Source: an uncultured Oscillospiraceae bacterium (GTDB lineage Bacteria > Bacillota_A > Clostridia > Oscillospirales > Oscillospiraceae). From it: 57,974 nt of DNA. The notes beneath the pieces were generated by a model. That model made no database searches, was not told the origin of the DNA, and worked only from the letters and a program-made list of their open reading frames with translations. This document shows positions 33,568-42,187 of this stretch, piece after piece. Both the position numbers and the translations under genes were made by a program. The stretch lies in assembly GCA_944387755.1 (NCBI GenBank), contig CALXGC010000124.1:1-57974 (forward strand), given 5' to 3'. Position 1 is the stretch's first letter, and every line of letters starts with the position of its first letter.

Positions 33568-33615
33568 GTAGGGGCGGCCTTTGGCCGCCCGCGGGCGCGC
33601 ACAGCGCGCCCCTAC
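33568..33615. repeat. GC-rich dispersed repeat in the ileS leader
   Basis: TGTAGGGGCGGCCTTTGGCC then GCCC, followed by GGGCGCGCACAGCGCGCCCC and TAC. It lies between the T-box terminator and ileS and shares the TAGGGGCGGCC...GGCCGCCC core of the other copies. Confidence 0.8.
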
Positions 33616-33631
33616 GCAACGATTGCCTGCT

Positions 33632-33681
33632 GTAGGAGGCGGCCTGCGGCTGCTTGCGGACGCGCACAGCGCGCCCCTGCG
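33632..33681. repeat. Degenerate second copy of the dispersed repeat before ileS
   Basis: TGTAGGAGGCGGCCTGCGGC then a shared GACGCGCACAGCGCGCCCCTG end. The first half has mutated from the core, the second half is nearly identical to the 33568 copy. Confidence 0.65.
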
Positions 33682-33710
33682 ATCTCATGAAAATGGAGGA
33701 GTTAAAACCC

Positions 33711-36472
33711 ATGGATTACAACAAGACTATCAACCTGCCAAAGACCGACTTCCCCATGCGGGCCGGCCTGCCCAAGCGGGAGCCCGACATGCTCCAGCGC
33801 TGGAACGACATGGACCTGTACAACGAGCTGCTCAAAAAGAACGAGGGCAAGCCCCGCTTCTCCCTCCACGACGGCCCTCCCTTCTCCAACGGCGGGCTGC
33901 ACATGGGCCACGCCCTGAACAAGTCCCTGAAGGACTTCATCACCCGCATGTACGCCATGCGGGGCTGCTACACCCCCTATATCCCCGGCTGGGACAACCA
34001 CGGCATGCCCATCGAGAGCGCCATCATCAAGGAGCAGAAGCTCAACCGCAAGAACATGAGCGTGGCGGAATTCCGCTCCGCCTGCCGCGACTACGCCCAG
34101 AAGTACATCGACATCCAGATGGAGGGCTTCAAGCGCATGGGCGTGCTGGGGGACTGGGAGCACCCCTATAAGACCATGGACCCCGGCTTTGAGGCCGAGG
34201 AGGTCAAGGTCTTTGGGTCCATGTATCAGAAGGGCTACATCTACAAGGGCCTTAAGCCGGTGTACTGGTGCCCCAACGACGAGACCGCCCTGGCCGAGGC
34301 GGAGATCGAGTACCAGGACGACCCCTGCACCACCGTGTATGTGAAGTTCCCCATCCACGACGACCTGGGCAAGCTGCCCAATGTGGACCACAGCAAGCTG
34401 TTCTTCGTCATCTGGACCACTACCATCTGGACCCTGCCCGGCAACCTGGCCATCGCCCTCCACCCGGACGAGAGCTATGTGCTGGCAAAGGCCCCCAACG
34501 GGGAGGTCTATATCATGGCCGAGGCCCTGGCGGACAAGGTGATGAAGCTTGGCGGCTTCGACTCCTATGAGGTGCTGGAGCGCCACCCCGGCTCCTTCTT
34601 TGAGAATATGCTGGCCGACCACCCCTTCCTGCCCAAGACCAGCCGCCTGCTCCTGGCCGACTATGTCACCATGGACTCCGGTACCGGCTGCGTCCACACC
34701 GCCCCCGGCTTCGGCGCCGACGACTATCAGACCTGCCGCCGGTACGGCATGGAGATGGTGGTCCCCGTGGACGACCAGGGCCGTCACACCGACTACGCCG
34801 GCAAGTACGCCGGCATGAAGACCGAGGCGTCCAACCCCGTCATCCTGGCCGACATGAAGGAGAGCGGTATGCTCTTTGCCAGCGAGGATATCGTCCACTC
34901 CTACCCCCACTGCTGGCGGTGCAAGAAGCCCATCATCTTCCGGGCCACTCCCCAGTGGTTCTGCTCCGTGGACGCCTTCAAGGACGAGGCCTGCGCCGCC
35001 TGCGACAGCGTGCGCTGGGTGCCCGCCTGGGGCATTGACCGGATGAAGTCCATGATTCGGGAGCGGGCCGACTGGTGCATCAGCCGCCAGCGCCGCTGGG
35101 GTCTGCCCATCCCCGTGTTCTACTGCAAGGACTGCGGCAAGCCCGTCTGCACCCCGGAGACCATCGAGGCCGTCAGCAAGCTCTTCGCCCAGAAGGGCTC
35201 CAACGCCTGGTATGAGCTGGAGGCCGCGGACATCCTTCCCAAGGATTTCGCCTGCCCCCACTGCGGCAAAAACAGCGGCTTCACCAAGGAGGAGGACACC
35301 CTGGACGGCTGGTTCGACTCCGGCTCCACCCACTTCGCCTCCATGCAGAAGGACCAGGGCTTCTGGCCGGCCGACATGTACCTGGAGGGCCTGGACCAGT
35401 ACCGCGGCTGGTTCCAGTCCTCCCTGCTCACCGCTGTGGGCGCTCTGGGGAAGGGCGCGCCCTTCAAGGAGTGCGTCACCCACGGCTGGACCGTGGACGG
35501 CGAGGGCAAGGCCATGCACAAGTCCCTGGGCAACGGCGTGGACCCCGCCGACATCTTTAAGAAGTACGGCGCGGACCTGCTGCGCCTGTGGGCCGGCTCC
35601 GCCGACTACCATGTGGACGTGCGCTGCTCCGACAACATCTTCAAGCAGCTCTCCCAGAACTATCTGAAGTTCCGCAACACCGCCCGGTACTGCCTGGGCA
35701 ACCTGGACGGCTTTGACCCCAACGCCCTGGTGGCCCCGGCGGACATGCTGGAGCTGGACCGCTGGGCCGTCACCAAGCTCAACGAGCTGATTGAAAAATG
35801 CTTCGCCGCCTATGACAACTATGAGTTCCATGTGGTGAGCCACGCCGTCAACGACTTCTGCGTGGTGGAGCTGTCCTCCTTCTATCTGGACATCATCAAG
35901 GACCGCCTGTACTGCGAGGGGAAGGACAGCCTGGAGCGCCGCAGCGCCCAGACCGCCCTGTGGCTCATTCTGGACACCCTCACCAAGCTGTTCGCCCCCA
36001 TCCTGGCCTTCACCTGCGACGAGATCTGGCAGGATATGCCCCACCGGGAGGGCGAGGACGGCCGCAACGTGGTCCTCAACGAGATGAACCAGCCCTTCGC
36101 GGACTGCGCCCTGTCCCCGGAGGAGATGGCCAAATGGGACCGGATTATCTCCGTTCGCGCCGCCGTCAACGGCGCCCTGGAGGCCGCCCGGAACGAGAAG
36201 AAAATCGGCAAGAGCCTGGAGGCCAAGGTGTCCCTCACCGTCCCGGCGGAGGACGCCTCCTGACCGGGATGGACCCGGACTTTCTGGCCGACCTGTTCAT
36301 CGTCTCCCAGGTTCAGACGGCTGTGGGCGAAGCGCTGTCCGTCTCCGTGGCCGAAGCCGCCGGCGAGAAGTGCGAGCGCTGCTGGAAGCACCACATCAAG
36401 GTGGGCTCCGACACCGGCCACCCCACTCTGTGCCCCCGGTGCGCCAAAGTGGTCCGCGCCCTTGAACTGTAA
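33711..36472 (+). pseudogene. ileS: Isoleucyl-tRNA synthetase with a frameshift near the 3' end
   Basis: The first frame (33711-36263) encodes 850 residues: the HIGH region is SNGGLHMGHALNKSLKDF, followed by the editing domain, a Zn-binding SCHC-like segment, KMSKS-type KAMHKSLGNGVDPADI and the anticodon-binding domain. It ends prematurely at a TGA (36261-36263). The next frame continues with [19 protein letters not shown] and the C-terminal zinc finger [11 protein letters not shown]...LCPRCAKVV to the stop at 36472. One base appears to be missing near 36259 (one more C in GCCTCCTGACC restores the frame), giving about 920 residues in total. An ileS is essential, so a sequencing or assembly error is the likeliest cause. 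SD GGAGGA precedes ATG 33711. Confidence 0.9.
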
Positions 36473-36486
36473 GGCATAACAAAATC

Positions 36487-36520
36487 AGACCGGCTGCCCG
36501 GACGGGCGGCCGGTCTTTGT
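36487..36520 (+). terminator. Terminator after ileS
   Basis: AGACCGGCTGCCCG pairs with CGGGCGGCCGGTCT (36503-36516) and is followed by TTGTTTTG. Confidence 0.85.
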
Positions 36521-36526
36521 TTTGCG

Positions 36527-36556
36527 GGCATGTTCCGCCGCCGCCGCGCATAGACT
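36527..36556 (+). promoter_or_regulatory. Possible sporulation (sigma-E/K-like) promoter of the deacetylase gene
   Basis: GGCATGTT (36527-36534), 14 bases, CATAGACT (36549-36556) resembles mother-cell sigma-E promoters (ATA-rich -35, CATAnnnT -10). It is the only promoter-like sequence between the ileS terminator and the deacetylase. Match is imperfect, and the call leans on the gene's relation to the sporulation protein PdaB. Confidence 0.35.
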
Positions 36557-36586
36557 GGCCTCAGCAATCTGCAAGGGGGCGGAAGC

Positions 36587-37360
36587 ATGAAGACCATTCT
36601 CATCCGCCGCAGGAGCCTGTCTCTGGCGGTATGCGGCGTACTGGCGTGTCTGTTGTTCTATGTGGTGAACTACCCGGCGGCGGTGGACGCCTCCGCGTCG
36701 GCCCGGCAGCTGCCCATCTACTGCGTCCAGCGGGACCAGAAGCTGCTCTCCATCAGCTTTGACGCCGCCTGGGGCAACGAGGACACCCAGGAGCTCATCG
36801 ACATACTGGACCGCTATGGGGTGAAGGCCACCTTCTTTGTGGTGGGGGCGTGGGCGGACAAATACCCGGAGTCGGTAAAGGCCCTCCACGACGCGGGACA
36901 CGAGGTAATGAACCACTCCAACACCCATGCCCACTATCCCCAGCTCTCCGTGGAGGAGATTACCGCCGACCTGACCGCCTGCAACGACAAAATTGAGGCC
37001 ATCACCGGGGTGCGGCCCACCCTGGTCCGCCTGCCCTATGGGGACTATGACGACAACGCCGTCCGGGCCGTGCGGGCCCTGGACATGGAGCCCATCCAGT
37101 GGGACGTGGACAGCCTGGACTGGAAGGAGATCTCCGCGGAGGAGATTGCCCGCCGCGTCACCGGACGGGTGGAGCCGGGGTCCATTGTCCTCTTCCACAA
37201 CGCCGCCCTCCACACCCCGGAGGCCCTGCCGGATATTCTGGAGACGCTGATTCAGGAGGGGTATACCTTTGTGCCCATCTCCCAGCTGATTTTGAAGGGG
37301 GAGTACAACGTGGATTATACCATCGACCACACCGGGCGGCAGTGCCCCGCCGCTTCTTGA
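36587..37360 (+). CDS. Polysaccharide deacetylase (NodB homology), PdaB-like
   Basis: Protein of 257 residues. An N-terminal membrane anchor or signal (LAVCGVLACLLFYVVNY, about 14-30) precedes a NodB domain. Motif 1 is SISFDAAWGNEDT, motif 2 the metal-binding EVMNHSNTHAHYP (HSxxH), motif 3 RLPYGDYDDNAV, and motif 4/5 WDVDSLDWKE and GSIVLFHNAALHT. The pattern and size match B. subtilis PdaB, needed for stable spores, so cortex or wall N-acetyl sugar deacetylation is likely. Its start follows AAGGGGGCGG, and a sigma-E-like promoter candidate lies upstream. Confidence 0.9.
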   Translation: MKTILIRRRSLSLAVCGVLACLLFYVVNYPAAVDASASARQLPIYCVQRDQKLLSISFDAAWGNEDTQELIDILDRYGVKATFFVVGAWADKYPESVKALHDAGHEVMNHSNTHAHYPQLSVEEITADLTACNDKIEAITGVRPTLVRLPYGDYDDNAVRAVRALDMEPIQWDVDSLDWKEISAEEIARRVTGRVEPGSIVLFHNAALHTPEALPDILETLIQEGYTFVPISQLILKGEYNVDYTIDHTGRQCPAAS

Positions 37361-37412
37361 CAGGGGTCGGAGCGGCCTTCTATAATGGAGCTGCGCTCCG
37401 GCGCGTTCATCC

Positions 37413-37475
37413 CTGTAGGGGCGCACAATGTGCGCCCGCAGTGGGGCGGGCGGCACCCCCTTTCAAAAGGGGGCA
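37413..37475. repeat. GC-rich dispersed repeat upstream of the dehydratase
   Basis: TGTAGGGGCGCACAATGTGC, then GCCCGCAGTGGGGCGGGCGG, then CCCCCTTTCAAAAGGGGG. It combines the GGGCGCACAATGTGCGCCC palindrome and the CCCC-TTT..AAA-GGGG hairpin seen at 12.1-12.3 kb. Confidence 0.8.
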
Positions 37476-37528
37476 AAGGGCGGTTGATTGGCGGGCGGGG
37501 GCGAATTTTTACGACAGGAGGCATGTAT

Positions 37529-39214
37529 ATGCGCGCAGATTCTCCCAGCCGGGCCATTCTCGACGGGAACAATCCGGAGAACACCGCCCGGCGCAGTCTG
37601 TTCAAGTCCATGGGGTACACAGACTTCGAGCTTCAGGACCGCCCCATTGTGGGCATTGCCAACGCCTGGAGCACCGTCTGTCCCGGCCACAAAAACCTGC
37701 GGGAGCTGGCCGGGTACGTCAAAAACGGCATCTACAGCGCCGGGGGCACGGCGGTGGAATTCGGCGTTACCGGCTCCTGCGACGGGCTGACGGACGGCGA
37801 CCCGGACGGGGCCTATGTACTGCCCTCCCGGAACGCCATCTGCGACGCCATTGAGATTCAGGCCCGCACCTCCAAGCTGGACGCCCTGGTGCTTCTGGGC
37901 TCCTGCGACAAGATTATCCCCGGTATGCTGATGGCGGCCGCCCGGCTGGACCTCCCGGCCATTCTGGTCAACGGCGGCCCCATGCTGGGGGGCGCGGAGT
38001 TCGACGGACGGAAGTCCGACCAGACCTCCGCGGACGAGGCCCTGGGCATGTGCTCCGTGGGGGCGGCGACGGAGGCGCAGGTGCGCAATCTGGAGCAGGT
38101 CTGCTGTCCCACCGTGGGCTCCTGCTCCTTCCTGGGCACGGCCAACACCATGGCCTGTCTGGCGGAGGCCATGGGCATGAGCCTCCCCGGCAGCGCCCTG
38201 ATTCCGGCGGTGTACGCCCAGCGGCAGCGGGCGGCCTTTGACGCAGGCCGCGCCGTGTGCCGTCTGGCGCGGGAGGGGATCTCCGCCCGCCGGGTGATAA
38301 CCCCCGCCGCCCTCCGGAACGCGGCGGCGGTGTGTCAGGCCATCTGCGGGTCCACCAACGCGGTGCTCCACCTGAGCGCCCTGGCCTTCGAGGCCCAGCT
38401 CTCCCTTTCCGTCCCCCAGATGTTCCGGGAGACCTATGCCTGCGTCCCCCAGCTTGCGCGGGTCAACCCCGCCGGAAAGTGGGACATGGAGGACTTCTAC
38501 AAGGCCGGGGGCGTCCCCAGGGTCATGACCCATCTGCTGCCCCTTCTGGACGGAAGCGCTCTCACCTGCACCGGCCGCACGCTGGCGGAGAGCCTGGCGG
38601 ACTGCCGTTATTTCTACCCGGATAACCCGGAGGTGATCCGCCCCCTCTCCAGCCCCTTCCAGTCCAGCGGCTCCCTGGCCATTCTGGAGGGCAGCCTGGC
38701 CCCCGCCACAGGGGTGACAAAGCCGGGAGCCTATCCGGAGCGCCTCCACCGCTTTGAGGGGCCGGCCAGAGTGTTTGACGGGGAGGAGGCCGCCAACCGC
38801 GCCATTCTGGACGGACAGATTCAGGACGGAGACGTGGTGGTCATCCGCTATGAGGGCCCCAAAGGAGGGCCGGGAATGCGGGAGATGTACAAGTCCATGA
38901 AATATCTTTATGGCCAGGGGCGGACCGCCGCCGTGGTGACGGACGGGCGCTTCTCCGGCACCAACAACGGCTGTTTTGTGGGACACGTCTCCCCGGAGGC
39001 GGCGGAGGGCGGCCCCATCGCCGTGGTGCGGGACGGGGACCGCATCCGGATTGACGTCCGGAACGGCCGGCTGGACCTGCTGATTCCGGAGGAGGAGCTT
39101 CAGGCGCGCCTCCGGGACTGGACGCCCCCGGAGCCCGCCCCCTGCCGGGGCTATCTGCGGCTCTACCAGCGGCTGGCGGTGTCCGCCGCCCAGGGCGGAA
39201 TGCTGGTTCCCTGA
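37529..39214 (+). CDS. IlvD/Edd-family dehydratase (dihydroxy-acid or sugar-acid dehydratase)
   Basis: Protein of 561 residues. Iron-sulfur cysteines fit the family: CPGHKNLRELA, LGSCDKIIPGMLMAAARLD and CPTVGSCSFLGTANTMACL. ITPAALRNAAAV, PFQSSGSLAILEGSLAP, RYEGPKGGPGMREM and DGRFSGTNNGCFVGHVSPEA are further family motifs. Classical IlvD catalyses the third step of valine/isoleucine synthesis. Here the cluster and active-site sequences differ from canonical IlvD (SGTNNGCFVGH rather than the usual SGGTRGLxIGH form), and no other ilv gene is near, so a sugar-acid dehydratase is equally possible. ATG 37529 is seven bases after AGGAGG; the ATG at 37523 is too close. Confidence 0.8.
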   Translation: MRADSPSRAILDGNNPENTARRSLFKSMGYTDFELQDRPIVGIANAWSTVCPGHKNLRELAGYVKNGIYSAGGTAVEFGVTGSCDGLTDGDPDGAYVLPSRNAICDAIEIQARTSKLDALVLLGSCDKIIPGMLMAAARLDLPAILVNGGPMLGGAEFDGRKSDQTSADEALGMCSVGAATEAQVRNLEQVCCPTVGSCSFLGTANTMACLAEAMGMSLPGSALIPAVYAQRQRAAFDAGRAVCRLAREGISARRVITPAALRNAAAVCQAICGSTNAVLHLSALAFEAQLSLSVPQMFRETYACVPQLARVNPAGKWDMEDFYKAGGVPRVMTHLLPLLDGSALTCTGRTLAESLADCRYFYPDNPEVIRPLSSPFQSSGSLAILEGSLAPATGVTKPGAYPERLHRFEGPARVFDGEEAANRAILDGQIQDGDVVVIRYEGPKGGPGMREMYKSMKYLYGQGRTAAVVTDGRFSGTNNGCFVGHVSPEAAEGGPIAVVRDGDRIRIDVRNGRLDLLIPEEELQARLRDWTPPEPAPCRGYLRLYQRLAVSAAQGGMLVP

Positions 39215-39224
39215 TTTTTGCGCA

Positions 39225-39261
39225 AAGAAAGCCGGACGGTTGAGAACCGCCCGGCTTTCTT
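39225..39261. terminator. Bidirectional terminator
   Basis: AAGAAAGCCGGACGGTT, GAG loop, AACCGCCCGGCTTTCTT. The A-rich left and T-rich right arms serve both the dehydratase (+) and the convergent SLH gene (-). Confidence 0.88.
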
Positions 39262-39262
39262 G

Positions 39263-41413
39263 TCACCAGGAGAGCAGGTTGTGGAGCATAACGGCGGCCT
39301 CGGCGCGGGTGACGGGGCGGGAGCCGTCCCAGCGGCTGCCCACCATGCCGATACCCTGGGCCAGACAGGCATAGCCCCAGTCCTCCGGGGCAATCTGCTC
39401 CGCGTCGGCGTAATTGCAGGCGAAGATGTCCGTCATCTGGGCCGCGCGGCCCAGCCCCTCGGCGTTGAGGAGCAGCTTCACCGCTCCGCTGCGGGTGAGG
39501 GGGGCGCTGTCGCTGCGCTCCGCCGGGGTGAGGACCCCCGCGCGGTAGGCGGCGGAGTAGGCCTCGTCCCGCTCCTCCGCTGTGGCGGCAGCGGGGTCCA
39601 GGGGATAGTTCTCCACGCTGAACAGCAGGGCGGTCATGTCCCACTGGGTCATGGCCTGGCCGGGGGCGAAGACGCCGCCGTCATAGCCCACGCCGTACTG
39701 GGCCAGACGCTGGATGAAGTCCTCCGCCCAGTGGCCTGTCACATCGGAGTAGGCCGGGCCGGCGTTCCCGCCGGTCTCCAGCCAGACCGGCTGGCCGGTC
39801 CTGGCGTCGATGCCGGCGCAGGCTCCGTCCCGCTCCAGACCGTAGCCCAGCTTCAGGACATAGAAGGCCTTCAGGCCGAGCTGGAGATAGGGGGCGGCCT
39901 CCGGGTCGTTCTCACGGAGGGCCTCCGGCACCTGGAGATAGCCCAGGACGACGGCGTAGGTGTCCATCCAGGCGTCCAGGGCCTGCTGCTGGGTGACAAT
40001 GCCCTCCGGGCTGTCAAAGGTCACGTCCTCCTCATAGAAGTAGGACAGCCTGCACACGGAGCCGTCCTCCGCGGAGACGGCCACCTCATAGGCGTGTTCC
40101 GGGAAGAAATACCCGTTCTCCTGCCGGGCAAAGGTGAAGATGTACTGGGCGCCGGCCTCGCGGTCCGGATTGGGGCCGCGGTACAGGGCCAGCCCGGCGG
40201 CCCGGTCCGGACAGAAGTCCGCCAAAAATTCCTCCGCCCTGGCCTGGGCCTCCGCCTGAGTCAGGCTGGGCGTCTGTCCCTCCTCCCAGGGGAGATAGGA
40301 CCACAGGTCCTCCACCGCGCCGGTGCGGGCGTCCACCGTGAAGGTGCGGGCGGCCTGCTCTCCGCCGCCGGCTCTGGTATAGCGCAGGGTGCAAAGCACC
40401 TGTTCCTTCTGGTTCTCACTGGCCTCCACCAGCCGGTAGGCGGCGGAATCCAGGGTATAGCCTGTCAGGCCGTAGGCCGGGACCTCCCGAAGCTGTTTGT
40501 CCAGCGTCTGGCTGGACAGCACCCCATCCAGCTTCTGAATCCCCTCCTGCTCCGCCTGAGACAGGCCGTTGTCCAGACTGGGGGCGCTCCCGGCGGTGGA
40601 GTCCTCGTCGGCGGCGCCGCCCATGCCGCCGTCCAGCAGCTGCCCCTCCAGCTCCGTCAGGTTGACCAGTTCCCCGGTCTGGGCGTCCACATAGTATTCA
40701 TCCCGGCCGTCCCGGAGGTAGCGCAGCACCGCCCGGTTCCCGTCCTCCTCAGACAGGACGTACTCCAGCTTCAGGGACAGGGAGGTTTTCAGGCGCTCCG
40801 CCGCCGTCCCGGAGTTCACCGCCGGGGTGGGGCTGGGCACGCCTCCCATATAGAGGCCGTAGGAGGTGTCCCGGCTGAAGCGCGTCACCTGCCCGCTCTC
40901 CCCGTCCACAGTGACGGAGCAGCTCAGGGGGGAGGGCAGGCCGTGGAACAGAATATCTCCGGTAAAGCGGAACGTGTTCTGGCCCAGCCGTCCGGCGCTG
41001 CCGGAGAGCTCCAGGGCGGCGCTCTCCAGTCCGGGCTCCAGCACCTTGTCCACAAAGGCCTGGGCCGCCGCCTGGGCCTGGGCCGGGTCTCCGCTGGGAT
41101 AGCCGGGCAGGCCGTACTCCGGCCCCGTCTCCTCCGACAGGCTGTACCAGATCACCGTGCCGTCCTCCAGGGCGTCAATGGACAGGCTGCCCGCCGGGCC
41201 GTTCCAGACCAGGGACCACTGGCTGACCAGACGCTGGTCGTAGCACTCCCCGGAAAAGCTGTCGTAGGCAGAGGTGTCCAGGTCTAAGACGTCTTTGACC
41301 GCCTGGGTCACTTGGGCCAGGCGCTGGTCCTGGGTGGGCTCCGCCGCCGAGGCGGGCAGAGCCAGGCTCCCGGCCAGGGCCGCGGCCAGAAGCAGAGATA
41401 CCGTGCGTTTCAT
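39263..41413 (-). CDS. Exported SLH-domain protein with YcdB/PepSY-like repeats
   Basis: Protein of 716 residues. Signal peptide MKRTVSLLLAAALAGSLALP with AxA cleavage near 24. The middle has two similar halves with TVDGESGQVTRFS, YVDAQTGELVNL, TVDARTGAVEDLWSY and ALDAWMDTYAVVLGY, the pattern of YcdB/YcdC or PepSY-like domains in which a strand-turn carries D-x-x-T/S-G. The last about 190 residues hold S-layer homology repeats: AYSDVTGHWAEDFIQRLAQ and SRPVTRAEAAVMLHNLLSW. It is therefore expected on the cell wall. SD GGAGGGAG precedes ATG 41413. An ECF-type promoter upstream matches that of the divergent sigma gene. Confidence 0.85.
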   Translation of the reverse strand: MKRTVSLLLAAALAGSLALPASAAEPTQDQRLAQVTQAVKDVLDLDTSAYDSFSGECYDQRLVSQWSLVWNGPAGSLSIDALEDGTVIWYSLSEETGPEYGLPGYPSGDPAQAQAAAQAFVDKVLEPGLESAALELSGSAGRLGQNTFRFTGDILFHGLPSPLSCSVTVDGESGQVTRFSRDTSYGLYMGGVPSPTPAVNSGTAAERLKTSLSLKLEYVLSEEDGNRAVLRYLRDGRDEYYVDAQTGELVNLTELEGQLLDGGMGGAADEDSTAGSAPSLDNGLSQAEQEGIQKLDGVLSSQTLDKQLREVPAYGLTGYTLDSAAYRLVEASENQKEQVLCTLRYTRAGGGEQAARTFTVDARTGAVEDLWSYLPWEEGQTPSLTQAEAQARAEEFLADFCPDRAAGLALYRGPNPDREAGAQYIFTFARQENGYFFPEHAYEVAVSAEDGSVCRLSYFYEEDVTFDSPEGIVTQQQALDAWMDTYAVVLGYLQVPEALRENDPEAAPYLQLGLKAFYVLKLGYGLERDGACAGIDARTGQPVWLETGGNAGPAYSDVTGHWAEDFIQRLAQYGVGYDGGVFAPGQAMTQWDMTALLFSVENYPLDPAAATAEERDEAYSAAYRAGVLTPAERSDSAPLTRSGAVKLLLNAEGLGRAAQMTDIFACNYADAEQIAPEDWGYACLAQGIGMVGSRWDGSRPVTRAEAAVMLHNLLSW

Positions 41414-41480
41414 GCAGCTCCCTCCGTTTCTTTGATTTGGTAAAAAATGCTTGGTCCGCTGGTATCCTATTACAAACTTA

Positions 41481-41506
41481 GACGAAAAGGACAGGCGGGA
41501 GTTGCA
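41481..41506 (-). promoter_or_regulatory. ECF-type promoter of the SLH gene
   Basis: On the minus strand TGCAAC (41501-41506), 16 bases, CGTC (41481-41484) followed by TAAG. The AAC/CGTC pair with 16-base spacing is the common form of Gram-positive ECF promoters. Confidence 0.65.
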
Positions 41507-41542
41507 CAATTTTAAAGAAAATTTAAAAATTTTCTCTCCCCA

Positions 41543-41568
41543 GGCAACTTTTCCCGAAGGACGCCGTC
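41543..41568 (+). promoter_or_regulatory. ECF-type promoter of the sigma gene (autoregulation)
   Basis: GGCAAC (41543-41548), 16 bases, CGTC (41565-41568) followed by TTC. Same -35 core, -10 core and spacing as the divergent SLH promoter 40 bases away, so one sigma factor probably uses both. Confidence 0.68.
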
Positions 41569-41626
41569 TTCTATAATAAGAGAGAAAAGCGCCGCCGGCT
41601 CCGGCGGCTGGAGAGGAGAAACCGCC

Positions 41627-42187
41627 ATGGACGACGAGGGAATCATCGGCCTGTACTGGGCGCGCTCAGAGCAGGCCATTCAGGAGAGCCAGTACAAATA
41701 CGGCGCCTTCTGTATGGCCATCGCCCGCAACATCCTGGCCCAGGAGGAGGACGCGGAGGAGTGCGTCAACGACACCTGGCTGCGGGCCTGGAACGCCATG
41801 CCGCCCCAGCGGCCCGGCATTCTGTCCGCCTTCTTCGGGAAAATCACCCGGAACCTGTCCCTGGACCGGCTGCGGTACAACCGGGCGGCCAAGCGGGGCG
41901 GACCCCAGACGGAGGTCGCCCTGGAGGAGCTGGAGGGCTGCCTCCCCAGCCCAGGCCGGCCGGAGGAGCGCCTGGAGGAGCGGGAGACCGCCGCCCTCAT
42001 CTCCCGCTTCCTCCGGGCCCAGCCGGAGCTGGACCGGAATTTGTTTCTCCGCCGGTACTGGTATCTGGATTCCATCTCCGCCCTGAGAGAGCGGTTCCAC
42101 ATGAGCGAGAGTCAGGTAAAATCCCGTCTTCACCGCACCCGCCTGCGGCTGAAGGAGGCCTTGCTGCGGGAGGGGGTGACGGTATGA
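41627..42187 (+). CDS. ECF-family RNA polymerase sigma factor
   Basis: Protein of 186 residues. Region 2: KYGAFCMAIARNILAQEEDAEECVNDTWLRAWN and GKITRNLSLDRLRYNRA are the familiar clostridial ECF sequence (shown here in parts below 20 residues: AIARNILAQEEDAEE, CVNDTWLRAWN). Region 4: LDSISALRERFHMSESQVKS and RLHRTRLRLKEALL. It is followed by, and overlaps by four bases, a membrane anti-sigma candidate. SD GGAGAGGAG precedes the ATG. Likely regulon: itself, the anti-sigma gene and the divergent SLH protein. Confidence 0.94.
   Translation: MDDEGIIGLYWARSEQAIQESQYKYGAFCMAIARNILAQEEDAEECVNDTWLRAWNAMPPQRPGILSAFFGKITRNLSLDRLRYNRAAKRGGPQTEVALEELEGCLPSPGRPEERLEERETAALISRFLRAQPELDRNLFLRRYWYLDSISALRERFHMSESQVKSRLHRTRLRLKEALLREGVTV

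Noticed and set aside
33702..36044. 780-residue open frame antisense to ileS
   Set aside because: GC-rich shadow frame, low-complexity translation (Val/Gly/His), while the plus strand has HIGH and KMSKS motifs.
36255..36265. Programmed -1 frameshift in ileS
   Set aside because: No X-XXY-YYZ slippery sequence and no known programmed frameshift in this gene; a lost C in a C-run explains it better.
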